This document shows positions 1 to 6,772 of a stretch of 6,816 nt of DNA, in pieces. This stretch comes from Bacteroidales bacterium. GTDB taxonomy: Bacteria; Bacteroidota; Bacteroidia; Bacteroidales; UBA932. The DNA is taken from assembly GCA_024681565.1 (NCBI GenBank), contig JAILAO010000079.1, forward strand, positions 1-6,816. The letters are read 5' to 3'. Under the pieces are notes generated by a model. That model made no database searches, was not told where the DNA came from, and saw only the letters and a list, made by a program, of their open reading frames with translations. The translations under genes and the position numbers were made by a program. Position 1 is the first letter of the stretch, and every line of letters begins with the position of its first letter.

Positions 1-1316
1 ACGGCGTGATGGTCTGGCAGGACTTCTGGCTGGCCAATCCGGCCGACGGGCCAGAGCCGGACGACGAAGCGATGTTCCTCGCGAATGCGGAGGACTTCCT
101 GCGCAAGATCCGCCACCATCCCTGCCTGGCCCTTTACTGCGGCCGCAACGAAGGCAACCCGCCCGTGACGCTGGACGCCCGGCTCTCCGCCCTGGTGTCC
201 CGGCTCCATCCGGGGATCAAATACATTCCGCATTCCGCCACGGGTCCCGTGAGCGGCAACGGCCCCTACCGGGCCCTCCGGCCCTCGGAGTATTTCGCGC
301 TGGAGCGCGGCCGCGACCGTTTCCACAGCGAGCGGGGCATGCCCAACGTCCCGAGCCTCGAGAGCATGGAGCGCATGCTGGCGCCGGAACACCGCTGGCC
401 GCAGAACGATGTCTGGGGCATGCATGACTTCGCGCTGGAGAGCGCCCAGAGCGCAGCGACCTTCAATGAAATGGTGGAGAAGGCTTTCGGAAAGCCGGAA
501 AGCCTGGAGCAGTTCGCCGAATGGGCGCAGTGGATCAGCTACGACGGCTACCAGGCGATGTTCGAGTCCCGCAGCGCAGCGCGCAAGGGGCTGCTCATCT
601 GGATGAGCCACCCCTGCTGGCCGTCGATGGTCTGGCAGACCTACGACTACTATTTCTTCCCTACGGCATCCTATTTCGGCGCCAAGAAAGGCTCCGCCCC
701 CATCCGCATCCAGTGGAATCCGCGGATCGCGCAGGTGGAGGTCGTCAACAACAACGCCGGTGACCTGACGGGCCTGACGGCCAGTGCGCTCGCGATGAAC
801 ATCGAGGGCGAGGTCTTCGACGAATGGACGGTGAAACTGGACGCTCCCGAAGACACGACGATTCCGATTCTCGGGGTCCAGGACAACAATCTCTCCGAGA
901 TCCTGGGTGAACACAGCGAGACGAACGACCTGCTCCTCCTCAATCTGCACCTGATGCAGGGCGACCGCGAACTGGCGGAGAACTACTATGTGCTGAATCC
1001 GAAAGACCCCGGCAACCTGCGGGCCCTGAAGTACATGCAAAAGGCTGACGTGCGGATGAAATACGAATTCCACCGCGACGGCGGGGACTGGGTGGGAACG
1101 GCCATGCTCGAGAACCGCTCCTCGGTCCCTGCGCTGATGGTCCGGCTCGAACTGGTCGGTGCACAAAGCCGGGAGGAGATCCTGCCGGTCTTCTATGAGG
1201 ACAACTGGATTTTCCTTCTGCCCGGGGAGAAAGAAGAACTGACCGTCCGCTGTGCCGATGCCGACACCCGCGGTGAACGGCCCATGCTACTGCTCAGCGG
1301 CTTCAATCAACGCTAA
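1..1316 (+). CDS. Glycoside hydrolase family 2 exo-glycosidase (beta-mannosidase / exo-beta-glucosaminidase-like), 5' partial
   Basis: C-terminal part of a GH2 enzyme that removes terminal sugars from oligosaccharides by a retaining mechanism. The frame is open from the first base (GGC at 3-5, then GTG and ATG codons that are internal), so the true start lies upstream and the GTG at 6 is not the start. Seen: a TIM-barrel segment beginning GVMVWQDFWLANP; the acid/base motif CGRNEG, with Glu codon at 150-152; the nucleophile motif HSERGMPN, with Glu codon at 330-332; the segment WMSHPCWPSMVWQTYDYYF near residues 199-217 counted from base 6; then about 200 residues of Ig-like beta-sandwich ending with DNWIFLLPGE before TAA at 1314-1316. 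The family link and the two glutamates are firm; they resemble the CsxA-like/mannosidase branch, but the substrate cannot be read from this fragment. A signal peptide, if any, is outside the window. Its tail overlaps ispG on the other strand. Confidence 0.9.
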   Translation, partial: GVMVWQDFWLANPADGPEPDDEAMFLANAEDFLRKIRHHPCLALYCGRNEGNPPVTLDARLSALVSRLHPGIKYIPHSATGPVSGNGPYRALRPSEYFALERGRDRFHSERGMPNVPSLESMERMLAPEHRWPQNDVWGMHDFALESAQSAATFNEMVEKAFGKPESLEQFAEWAQWISYDGYQAMFESRSAARKGLLIWMSHPCWPSMVWQTYDYYFFPTASYFGAKKGSAPIRIQWNPRIAQVEVVNNNAGDLTGLTASALAMNIEGEVFDEWTVKLDAPEDTTIPILGVQDNNLSEILGEHSETNDLLLLNLHLMQGDRELAENYYVLNPKDPGNLRALKYMQKADVRMKYEFHRDGGDWVGTAMLENRSSVPALMVRLELVGAQSREEILPVFYEDNWIFLLPGEKEELTVRCADADTRGERPMLLLSGFNQR

Positions 1317-2543
1317 CAGCCGGTCGATGGCTTCGCTGTCGGGGATGTGCCGCAGGACGGGTTCGCTCTTGTGGTAGATGGTGACCTTGCCGCCGCCTTC
1401 TCCCACATAGCCCCAGTCCGCGTCGGCCATCTCGCCGGGACCGTTGACGATGCAGCCCATCACGGCGATGACCATGCCCTTGAGGTGCGCGGTGCGGCGC
1501 TGGACCTCCTCGAACGTCTCCTGGAGATTGTACATCGTACGGCCGCAGCCGGGGCAGGCGATGTACTCCGGTTTGTAGAAGCGCCGGCGGGCCGCCTGCA
1601 TGATCTCGTCCTTCAGATACTCGGAAAGACCTGCGCGATCCGGAATCTCGTCGATTTCCCGCTTCAGCAGCTTCGGACCCCACGCAACCGCCGCGTCCAG
1701 CACCGCGGTCGTCTTCTCGTCCAGTCCGTCCGGAAGCGGCTGTCCGCCGGTCCGGGCCAGGTATTGCGCGACGGGGAGTTCCTGGACGGGCGGTTCCGTG
1801 AGGGACACCCGGATCGTATCGCCGATGCCCTCCTGCAGCAGGGAGGCTATGCCCACGCAGGACTTGATGCGTCCGCTGTCGCCGCCGCCGGCCTCCGTCA
1901 CGCCCAGATGCATCGGGAATACGACCCCGCGCTCCTGCATCCGACGGGCGAGTTCGCGGTATGCCTCCACCATCACGACGGTATTGCTCGCCTTGAGCGA
2001 GACCACCACATTGTAGAACTCCGCCTCGATGCACATCTCCAGCCACTCCATCGCCGCCATTGCCATGGCGTGCGGCGTGTTCCCGTAGCGGTCGGTGATG
2101 TAGCGGCCGAGCGACCCGTGGTTGAGCCCCACGCGCACGGCCGTGCCGTGCTGCTTGCACACCTCCAGGAAACGGGCGAACTGCCGGCGCGCCTCCCCGT
2201 GGTCGGGGTGGAAGTTGCCGGGGTTGATACGGACCTTCTCCACGACGGATGCCACGGCGATGGCCGTTTCCGACGAGAAATGGATGTCCGCCACCAGCGG
2301 CACCCCGCAGCCGGCCGCGCGCACGCGCTCCTTGATCTGCGCGATGCAGGGGACGTCCTGCCGGCCCGGCACCGTGATGCGCACCAGCTGCGCACCGGCG
2401 GCGGCGAGCTCCAGCGTCTGGGCCACCGTGGCCTCGATGTCGGAAGTATGGGTATTGCACATCGTCTGGACGGCGATGGGATGTCCGCCGCCGATGACCA
2501 GACTGTCACCGACCCGGACGGGAAGGGTCTCAATGCGTGCCAT
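1287..2543 (-). CDS. ispG: 4-hydroxy-3-methylbut-2-en-1-yl diphosphate synthase IspG (GcpE), short form
   Basis: Cytosolic [4Fe-4S] enzyme of the MEP isoprenoid pathway; it reduces 2-C-methyl-D-erythritol 2,4-cyclodiphosphate to HMBPP, the substrate of IspH. 418 residues. The N-terminal TIM barrel (about 1-262) shows VPLVADIHF, VRINPGN, GLNHGSLGRYI, VSLKASNTVVMV, HLGVTEAGGG and GIGDTIRVSL. The C-terminal cluster domain (about 305-418) shows CPGCGR (Cys330, Cys333) and MGCIVNGPGE (Cys364, Glu371), the four expected cluster ligands, so it should be active. ATG at 2541-2543 gives an N-terminus (MARIETLPVRVGDSLVIGG) that meets the family start; it lies inside the end of the upstream barrel gene, a 14-base overlap implying shared transcription and possible coupling. 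Many motifs match the large Bacteroidota IspG type, as I recall it, which has a further domain of about 200 residues between the two domains seen here; only a linker of about 40-60 residues remains. Confidence 0.97.
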   Translation of the reverse strand: MARIETLPVRVGDSLVIGGGHPIAVQTMCNTHTSDIEATVAQTLELAAAGAQLVRITVPGRQDVPCIAQIKERVRAAGCGVPLVADIHFSSETAIAVASVVEKVRINPGNFHPDHGEARRQFARFLEVCKQHGTAVRVGLNHGSLGRYITDRYGNTPHAMAMAAMEWLEMCIEAEFYNVVVSLKASNTVVMVEAYRELARRMQERGVVFPMHLGVTEAGGGDSGRIKSCVGIASLLQEGIGDTIRVSLTEPPVQELPVAQYLARTGGQPLPDGLDEKTTAVLDAAVAWGPKLLKREIDEIPDRAGLSEYLKDEIMQAARRRFYKPEYIACPGCGRTMYNLQETFEEVQRRTAHLKGMVIAVMGCIVNGPGEMADADWGYVGEGGGKVTIYHKSEPVLRHIPDSEAIDRLLALIEAAEQ

Positions 2544-3330
2544 AGACTATCTCACGGGCTTCGCGGCGCAACTCGCCGGTCGTCTTGCCCGAACGTTTGG
2601 TCAACTGGAAATAGACGCCCACCGAAGCGATGATGTCGATCGGATAGGCATAGCGGTAATAATAGGGACTGGCATAGTCCGGCTGGTAGAGCGAGGACCA
2701 GGACCAGCGCAGCAGGGCGTTGAAATGGATCTCGACCGGGTCGAACATCAGCGCGAATCCCGCGCCGCCCTGCAGCCCGTAGTCCCAGCGGTTCTCATAG
2801 GGACGGAAGGCGTTGGCGTAGGCCGGGTCGAGATGGGGGCCGCTGCGCGAGATGCTGTTGCGCCAGCCGCCATAGACGCCCACGTTGGCGAGCAGCTTGC
2901 CGGGATGGAAGTCCACATGGATCTGCGCCAGGGCCGGGATCTCGAAGACCTCGATCTGGCCCTGCTCCGCGTCGTCCAGCGTCTGCGAACGGCCGGTCTC
3001 GGGGTCTTTCAGGAAGCCGAAACCCTCATAGCTGTGCGCAAAACCCATCGTCAGGGCGAAATACGGCAGGATGTCGAACATCTTGCTGTGCTTGGTGAAC
3101 ATCACGGAGATATAGTTCGGAGCGAACTGCCAGGCCCGGTTGTGCTTGGCCGGCGAATAATACATGTTGGAGACACACACGCCGTAGTTCACGCCGACCA
3201 GGATGTAGTCGTTGATCGGGCGCTCTTTGGGAGCCGTGTAGGTGCTGTCGAACTGCACCTCCTGCGCCCGGGCGCCGAAGACGCCGGACAGGCAGAGGGA
3301 CAGCAGCAGGAGAACGGATAACTTTTTCAT
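2530..3330 (-). CDS. Predicted outer-membrane beta-barrel protein
   Basis: 266 residues from ATG at 3328-3330. The GTG codon directly before it (3331-3333) would add one residue but is less likely, since the ATG forms a TGATG stop-start junction with the lipoprotein gene upstream. The N-terminus has a Sec signal peptide: MKK, a leucine-rich core, then ARA before Gln23 as the likely cleavage site. Cys13 has Leu before it, so a lipobox is unlikely. The mature part is rich in aromatic and alternating hydrophobic residues (YILVGVNYG, LLANVGVYGGW, YGLQGGAGFALMF, IIASVGVYFQLT), which fits a small membrane-spanning barrel of the Bacteroidota OMP_b-brl/PorT-like type. That placement is by overall character; I do not recognise a specific named family, and the role is unknown. 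The basic C-terminal tail after the last strand (about residues 245-266) is mostly due to the overlap with ispG and may sit in the periplasm. Confidence 0.8.
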   Translation of the reverse strand: MKKLSVLLLLSLCLSGVFGARAQEVQFDSTYTAPKERPINDYILVGVNYGVCVSNMYYSPAKHNRAWQFAPNYISVMFTKHSKMFDILPYFALTMGFAHSYEGFGFLKDPETGRSQTLDDAEQGQIEVFEIPALAQIHVDFHPGKLLANVGVYGGWRNSISRSGPHLDPAYANAFRPYENRWDYGLQGGAGFALMFDPVEIHFNALLRWSWSSLYQPDYASPYYYRYAYPIDIIASVGVYFQLTKRSGKTTGELRREAREIVYGTH

Positions 3331-5135
3331 CACTCGGAAGCCTTGTGGTTGAAGAGTTCGCTGACGTTGACCGGCTGCGCGAGCTCGGTGCTGGCCGGGA
3401 TGTCGATGTAGGGACTGCCCTTCAGTTCGACGAAGGTCACGGCTTCGGGCTGGCGGTGTTCCAGCAGCGAGCCGGTGTCCACGATGGAGTTGCGGTTGCC
3501 GTCATCCGTGATGCGGATGCTGTAGCGGCCCTCCTTGAGGTAGGGGAAGCGGAGGTTGCCGTCCGTGTCCACGACATAGCTGCGGAGCACCCGGTCGCGC
3601 TTCTCGCCCAGCAGTTCCACGATGATCTTGCGGTCCACGCCGCTGAGTTCGAGCTCCAGCAGGCTCAGGGTCTCGTCCGTGGGGAGGCTGACCTTGACCA
3701 GGGAACTGTCGGACCAGAAGCCGTTGATGTCGCGGAAGATCCGGTGCGGGACCCGCATCGTGTACTGGAAGCCCGGCTGCAGCTTGTCCTTGGGGCGCAG
3801 GATGTAGCGCCGCAGGTTGAGGCTGTCCTGCTCCACGGTAAATCCGGCCTTGGACTCGCGCTGGCGGGTGTTGATGGCCCGGAAGTCCAGCGAGTCGAAC
3901 CAGGCGGTGATGATCGGGTTGCGGAACTCCAGTTCGAAACCGTTCTGCTCCACGGTCTCGGGCGAGGTCTTCAGCGTATAGACACAGGTCGTATCCTCGT
4001 GCTGGAGGTCGCGGCGCGAGCTCTTGGAATAGGTCCGTTTGTCATGGGGCATCGCGAGCCGGACGATTTCCTGCGCCGGCACGAGCTTGCCCAGGGAGTC
4101 CGTCTTGCGGTAATTCACGAAGATGCGCATCGTGTCCGGGGCGGCCCGGCGGCTGTTGATCCACAGCTCGAGGCTGTCCTGCAGGATGTTGAACTGGCTG
4201 ATGACCTGGTCGTCGCGGTAGCCCCGGATCCACAGCGAATCGATCCAGGCGCCCGGCGCCTGGAAAGTCAGGTAGGCGGAGCGCTCGGAGGTACGGACCT
4301 TCTTGACGATATACTGCTTGCTGGGTTTCTCCCGGAACAGCTTGAGCTCATGCTCGCTGCGGCGGGCCTGGCAGCGCAGGGTGTCGGTCATGTCGTATTT
4401 GAGCATCTCGGGGAGCGTGTCCACGGCGATCATCTTGGGCCGGATCAGCGAGTCGATGAAGGCGACGGTCTCCGTCTCCGGGTCATAGATATTGTCGGGG
4501 GTCGCGTCCTTGATGGCATACAGGCGGTACACGGTGTCCTGGATGAAGGGGAGGACGAAGTAGCCCCAGTCGTCGGTCTTGACGGCGGCATAGGGGCGGT
4601 GCTTGAGGATGGCAGAGTCCGCGAGGTCCTTGTGCAGCAGGACCGTGGCTCCCTTGACCGGGGCCAGCGTGTTGCAGTCCAGGACCGTACCCGTCATCAT
4701 CATCGAGTCGATCTGCGTGCCGGTCGAGAAGACATAGGTGTAGCCGGGGAACATATTTCCCTCGTTGGTGTCCGCGATGGCGTCGGTGAAGCTCAGCGTA
4801 TAGGTGGTGTTGGGCTCCAGCGGCTCCTCGAAGCTGACGATGAGGTTGTGCCCGCGGATGCGGGACTTGGGCATTTTCACCTGCGGCGGCGAGAGGAAGA
4901 TATTGGCCGGCGTCTTGATGGTCACGTACTCGTTGAAGGTGAACACGAAGCTCGCCCCCTCGACGGGAACGCCCACAGCGCCCGGAAGCGGCTTGATGTC
5001 AATGATATAGGGCGGGATGGTGTCCTTCTTGCCGCCGGTAGGGGCTTCCGTCGTGTTGGCGCAGGACGGGAAGAACAGCGGCAGCAGGCAGGCGGCGACG
5101 AGGGCGGCGAGGGGGAGGAATTTCGGGATCTTCAT
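3330..5135 (-). CDS. Ig-like domain (Big_5-type) lipoprotein of Bacteroidota
   Basis: 601 residues. ATG at 5133-5135 is chosen because it begins a textbook lipoprotein signal: MKIPKF, a hydrophobic stretch, then LFFPSC with Cys25 as the lipidated residue. The same frame is open for a further 144 codons upstream, but that is the shadow of the alarmone gene. After the signal, TGGKKDTIPPYIIDIKPLPG begins a Big_5-like Ig domain (about 38-140), with the FNEYV motif near 67-71 and YVFSTGT closing it. Next is a carboxypeptidase-regulatory-like module (about 147-215; GTVLDCNTLAPVKGATVLL). The long middle is beta-rich with no motif I know, and the C-terminus has EGRYSIRITDDGNRNSIVDTG followed by HRQPE, a calcium-loop-like pattern typical of these proteins. 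The family is widespread in Bacteroidota, surface or periplasm anchored, without an established function. It starts 7 bases after the alarmone gene's stop and shares one base with the barrel gene start, so the two envelope proteins may work together. Confidence 0.88.
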   Translation of the reverse strand: MKIPKFLPLAALVAACLLPLFFPSCANTTEAPTGGKKDTIPPYIIDIKPLPGAVGVPVEGASFVFTFNEYVTIKTPANIFLSPPQVKMPKSRIRGHNLIVSFEEPLEPNTTYTLSFTDAIADTNEGNMFPGYTYVFSTGTQIDSMMMTGTVLDCNTLAPVKGATVLLHKDLADSAILKHRPYAAVKTDDWGYFVLPFIQDTVYRLYAIKDATPDNIYDPETETVAFIDSLIRPKMIAVDTLPEMLKYDMTDTLRCQARRSEHELKLFREKPSKQYIVKKVRTSERSAYLTFQAPGAWIDSLWIRGYRDDQVISQFNILQDSLELWINSRRAAPDTMRIFVNYRKTDSLGKLVPAQEIVRLAMPHDKRTYSKSSRRDLQHEDTTCVYTLKTSPETVEQNGFELEFRNPIITAWFDSLDFRAINTRQRESKAGFTVEQDSLNLRRYILRPKDKLQPGFQYTMRVPHRIFRDINGFWSDSSLVKVSLPTDETLSLLELELSGVDRKIIVELLGEKRDRVLRSYVVDTDGNLRFPYLKEGRYSIRITDDGNRNSIVDTGSLLEHRQPEAVTFVELKGSPYIDIPASTELAQPVNVSELFNHKASE

Positions 5136-5142
5136 AGGCTCG

Positions 5143-6588
5143 CTAGATGTCGGTTCTGACGACATCCGAGATGCCGTCGATCTTGGTGAGGCCGTCCACC
5201 ATCCGCTCCAGGTTCTTCTTGTCGCGGACGAGCAGCTCGATGAATCCCTCGAAGAGCTCCCCGTCGGTGGACAGCTGGAGCTTGCGCATGTTGATGCCGA
5301 GGGTCTGGGAGATATAGCTGGAGATGTCGTTGAGCAGGCCCAGCCGGTCGATGCCCTTGAGCGAGATCCGGATCGGGTACTCCTTCTCGACCACGCCCCA
5401 CTGGGGGACGACCATCCGGTTGCCGTACTTGCTGGCGAGGCTCTCTGCGATGGGGCAGGACTTCTTGTGGACCATGACCACGTTCTCCGCCGTAGAGAAA
5501 CCGATGACCGGGTCGCCCGGGATGGGGTGGCAGCATTCGGCGATCTTGTACTGGATCGCGTGGGCATTGTCCTCGCGGATGGCGAACTTGCGCTTCTCCC
5601 CGGTGGACATGTCCTTCTCGTCGATGATGGCCTTGAACTCCTCGGGGCCGAGCAGGCCCAGGCCGATGCGGAACCAAAGTTCGCTAGGCTCGTGCAACTG
5701 GCTGTAATCCAGGAACTTGCGGATGAGTTCCCGGTTGCTCTGGAGCCCCATCAGGCGGATCCGCTCCCCGAAGATGCGCTCCCCGTCGGCGGCGATGGCG
5801 TCGAAGTCCCTGCGGAAATATTCGATCACGCGGTTGCGCGCGTAGCGGGTCTGCAGGAAGGAGACCCATTCCATCTTGGGATGGGCGTTGTCGGCGGTGA
5901 TGATCTCCACCTGGTCTCCGGCCTTGAGGGCGTGCGAGAGGGGGACCAGCCGCATGTTGACCTTGGCCGCGATGGCGTGGTTGCCGATCTCCGTGTGGAT
6001 GAGGTAGGCGAAGTCCAGGGCGGTCGCGCCGCTGTGGATCGCCCGCTGCTCGCCCTTCGGGGTGAACACCACGATCTCGCTGCTGACCAGGTCCTTGTGG
6101 ATGATGTCCAGCAGCTCCAGGGCGCTCAGGTCGTTGCTCAGCAGGATGTCGTGCACCTCCGCCAGCCACTTGTCCATCTCGGAGTCGTTCTCGGAGATGT
6201 AGCCGTCGTTCTTGTAGGCCCAGTGGGCGGCGATGCCCTTCTCGGCGATGTCATCCATCCTGTGGGAGCGGATCTGCACCTCAACCCAGAAGCCCGCATG
6301 GCTCATCAGGGTGCAGTGCAGGGCCTCGTAGCCGTTGTTCTTGGGCTGGGAGATCCAGTCCCGTCGGCGGGTCAGGTTCTCCCGGTAGAGGTGGGTGATC
6401 GTAGAGAAGATCAGGTAGGCCTGGCCGCGCTCCGTCTGGATGGTGTTGTCACTCGGTTCGAAGATGATGCGGACGGCGTAGAGGTCATAGATCTGCTCGA
6501 AGGGGACGTGCTTCGTACGCATCTTGTACCAGATGGAGTAGGGGGTCTTGATGCGCTTCTTAATGGTGAAGCGGTAGCCGGCGGCCAC
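5143..6588 (-). CDS. rsh: RelA/SpoT-family (p)ppGpp synthetase, N-terminally truncated
   Basis: Alarmone enzyme of the stringent response, which moves pyrophosphate from ATP to GDP or GTP. Seen, in residues from the GTG at 6586-6588: most of the synthetase domain (about 3-135; TPYSIWYKM, YDLYAVRII, NGYEALHCTL, EVQIRSHRMDDIAEKGIAAHWAYK), the TGS domain (about 171-232; VVFTPKGE, ALDFAYLIHTEIG), a helical linker, the zinc-finger-like motif CCHPIPGDPVIGF (352-364), and a C-terminal ACT domain (about 404-481). The HD hydrolase domain and the first part of the synthetase domain are absent: family members are usually about 700-750 residues, so around 250 are missing. The GTG is almost certainly an internal valine; the frame stays open to 6594, where a TAG at 6595-6597 arises at a sequence join. 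Beyond the join the other strand carries rearranged pieces of the same gene. Whether the chromosome holds an intact copy cannot be decided here. It heads the minus-strand gene run. Confidence 0.93.
   Translation of the reverse strand: MAAGYRFTIKKRIKTPYSIWYKMRTKHVPFEQIYDLYAVRIIFEPSDNTIQTERGQAYLIFSTITHLYRENLTRRRDWISQPKNNGYEALHCTLMSHAGFWVEVQIRSHRMDDIAEKGIAAHWAYKNDGYISENDSEMDKWLAEVHDILLSNDLSALELLDIIHKDLVSSEIVVFTPKGEQRAIHSGATALDFAYLIHTEIGNHAIAAKVNMRLVPLSHALKAGDQVEIITADNAHPKMEWVSFLQTRYARNRVIEYFRRDFDAIAADGERIFGERIRLMGLQSNRELIRKFLDYSQLHEPSELWFRIGLGLLGPEEFKAIIDEKDMSTGEKRKFAIREDNAHAIQYKIAECCHPIPGDPVIGFSTAENVVMVHKKSCPIAESLASKYGNRMVVPQWGVVEKEYPIRISLKGIDRLGLLNDISSYISQTLGINMRKLQLSTDGELFEGFIELLVRDKKNLERMVDGLTKIDGISDVVRTDI
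6175..6219. repeat. Inverted repeat arm B (partner 6593-6637)
   Basis: Native position of the segment inside the minus-strand alarmone gene, just after the conserved IAAHW motif of the synthetase domain. Confidence 0.93.
6536..6579. repeat. Inverted repeat arm A (partner 6773-6816)
   Basis: Read on the minus strand, these 44 bases encode GYRFTIKKRIKTPYS and match plus-strand bases 6773-6816 at 42 of 44 positions. The two differences are silent third-position changes (ATT versus ATC, AAG versus AAA). The partner runs off the window, so the match may be longer on that side. On the other side similarity drops sharply: the minus copy reads ALVAAG, the plus copy ALKNAG. Confidence 0.95.
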
Positions 6589-6592
6589 CAGC

Positions 6593-6637
6593 GCCTACAA
6601 GAACGACGGCTACATCTCCGAGAACGATTCCGAGATG
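6593..6637. repeat. Inverted repeat arm B' (partner 6175-6219)
   Basis: These 45 bases match the reverse complement of 6175-6219 at 44 positions; the single difference is silent (GAT versus GAC, Asp). The segment encodes AYKNDGYISENDSEM. Both edges look like short-homology joins: about 4 bases (GCCT, 6593-6596) on the left and probably TCCGAGATG (6629-6637) on the right. Confidence 0.93.
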
Positions 6638-6772
6638 GAGAACATCTGGCTGCGCTACAAGGAACCGGAAGAGTACCTGCAGATCACCGAGCGCATCAAG
6701 GGCAACGTGGCCAACCGCGACAAGGACATCGACAGCTTCATCGCCCCGATCGAGGAGGCCCTGAAGAATGCG

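Noticed and set aside
1290..1326. Possible hairpin terminator around the GH2/ispG ends (CGGC ... GCCG)
   Set aside because: The stem is only about 4 base pairs with a long loop and no T-run; it is not convincing as a terminator.
1347..2633. 428-codon open frame on the plus strand opposite ispG
   Set aside because: The sequence is His/Arg/Ala-rich without motifs, while the other strand encodes an unmistakable IspG; the length comes from GC-rich codon use.
3345..5159. 604-codon open frame on the plus strand opposite the lipoprotein gene
   Set aside because: It is antisense to a protein with clear signal and domain motifs, has Val/Asp/Glu/Arg-heavy composition typical of a GC-rich shadow frame, and no recognisable domain.
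5136..5567. 144-codon upstream extension of the lipoprotein frame
   Set aside because: It is Ser/Arg/Thr-rich and overlaps the conserved ACT and zinc-finger coding region of the alarmone gene; the internal ATG at 5133-5135 begins a proper lipoprotein signal.
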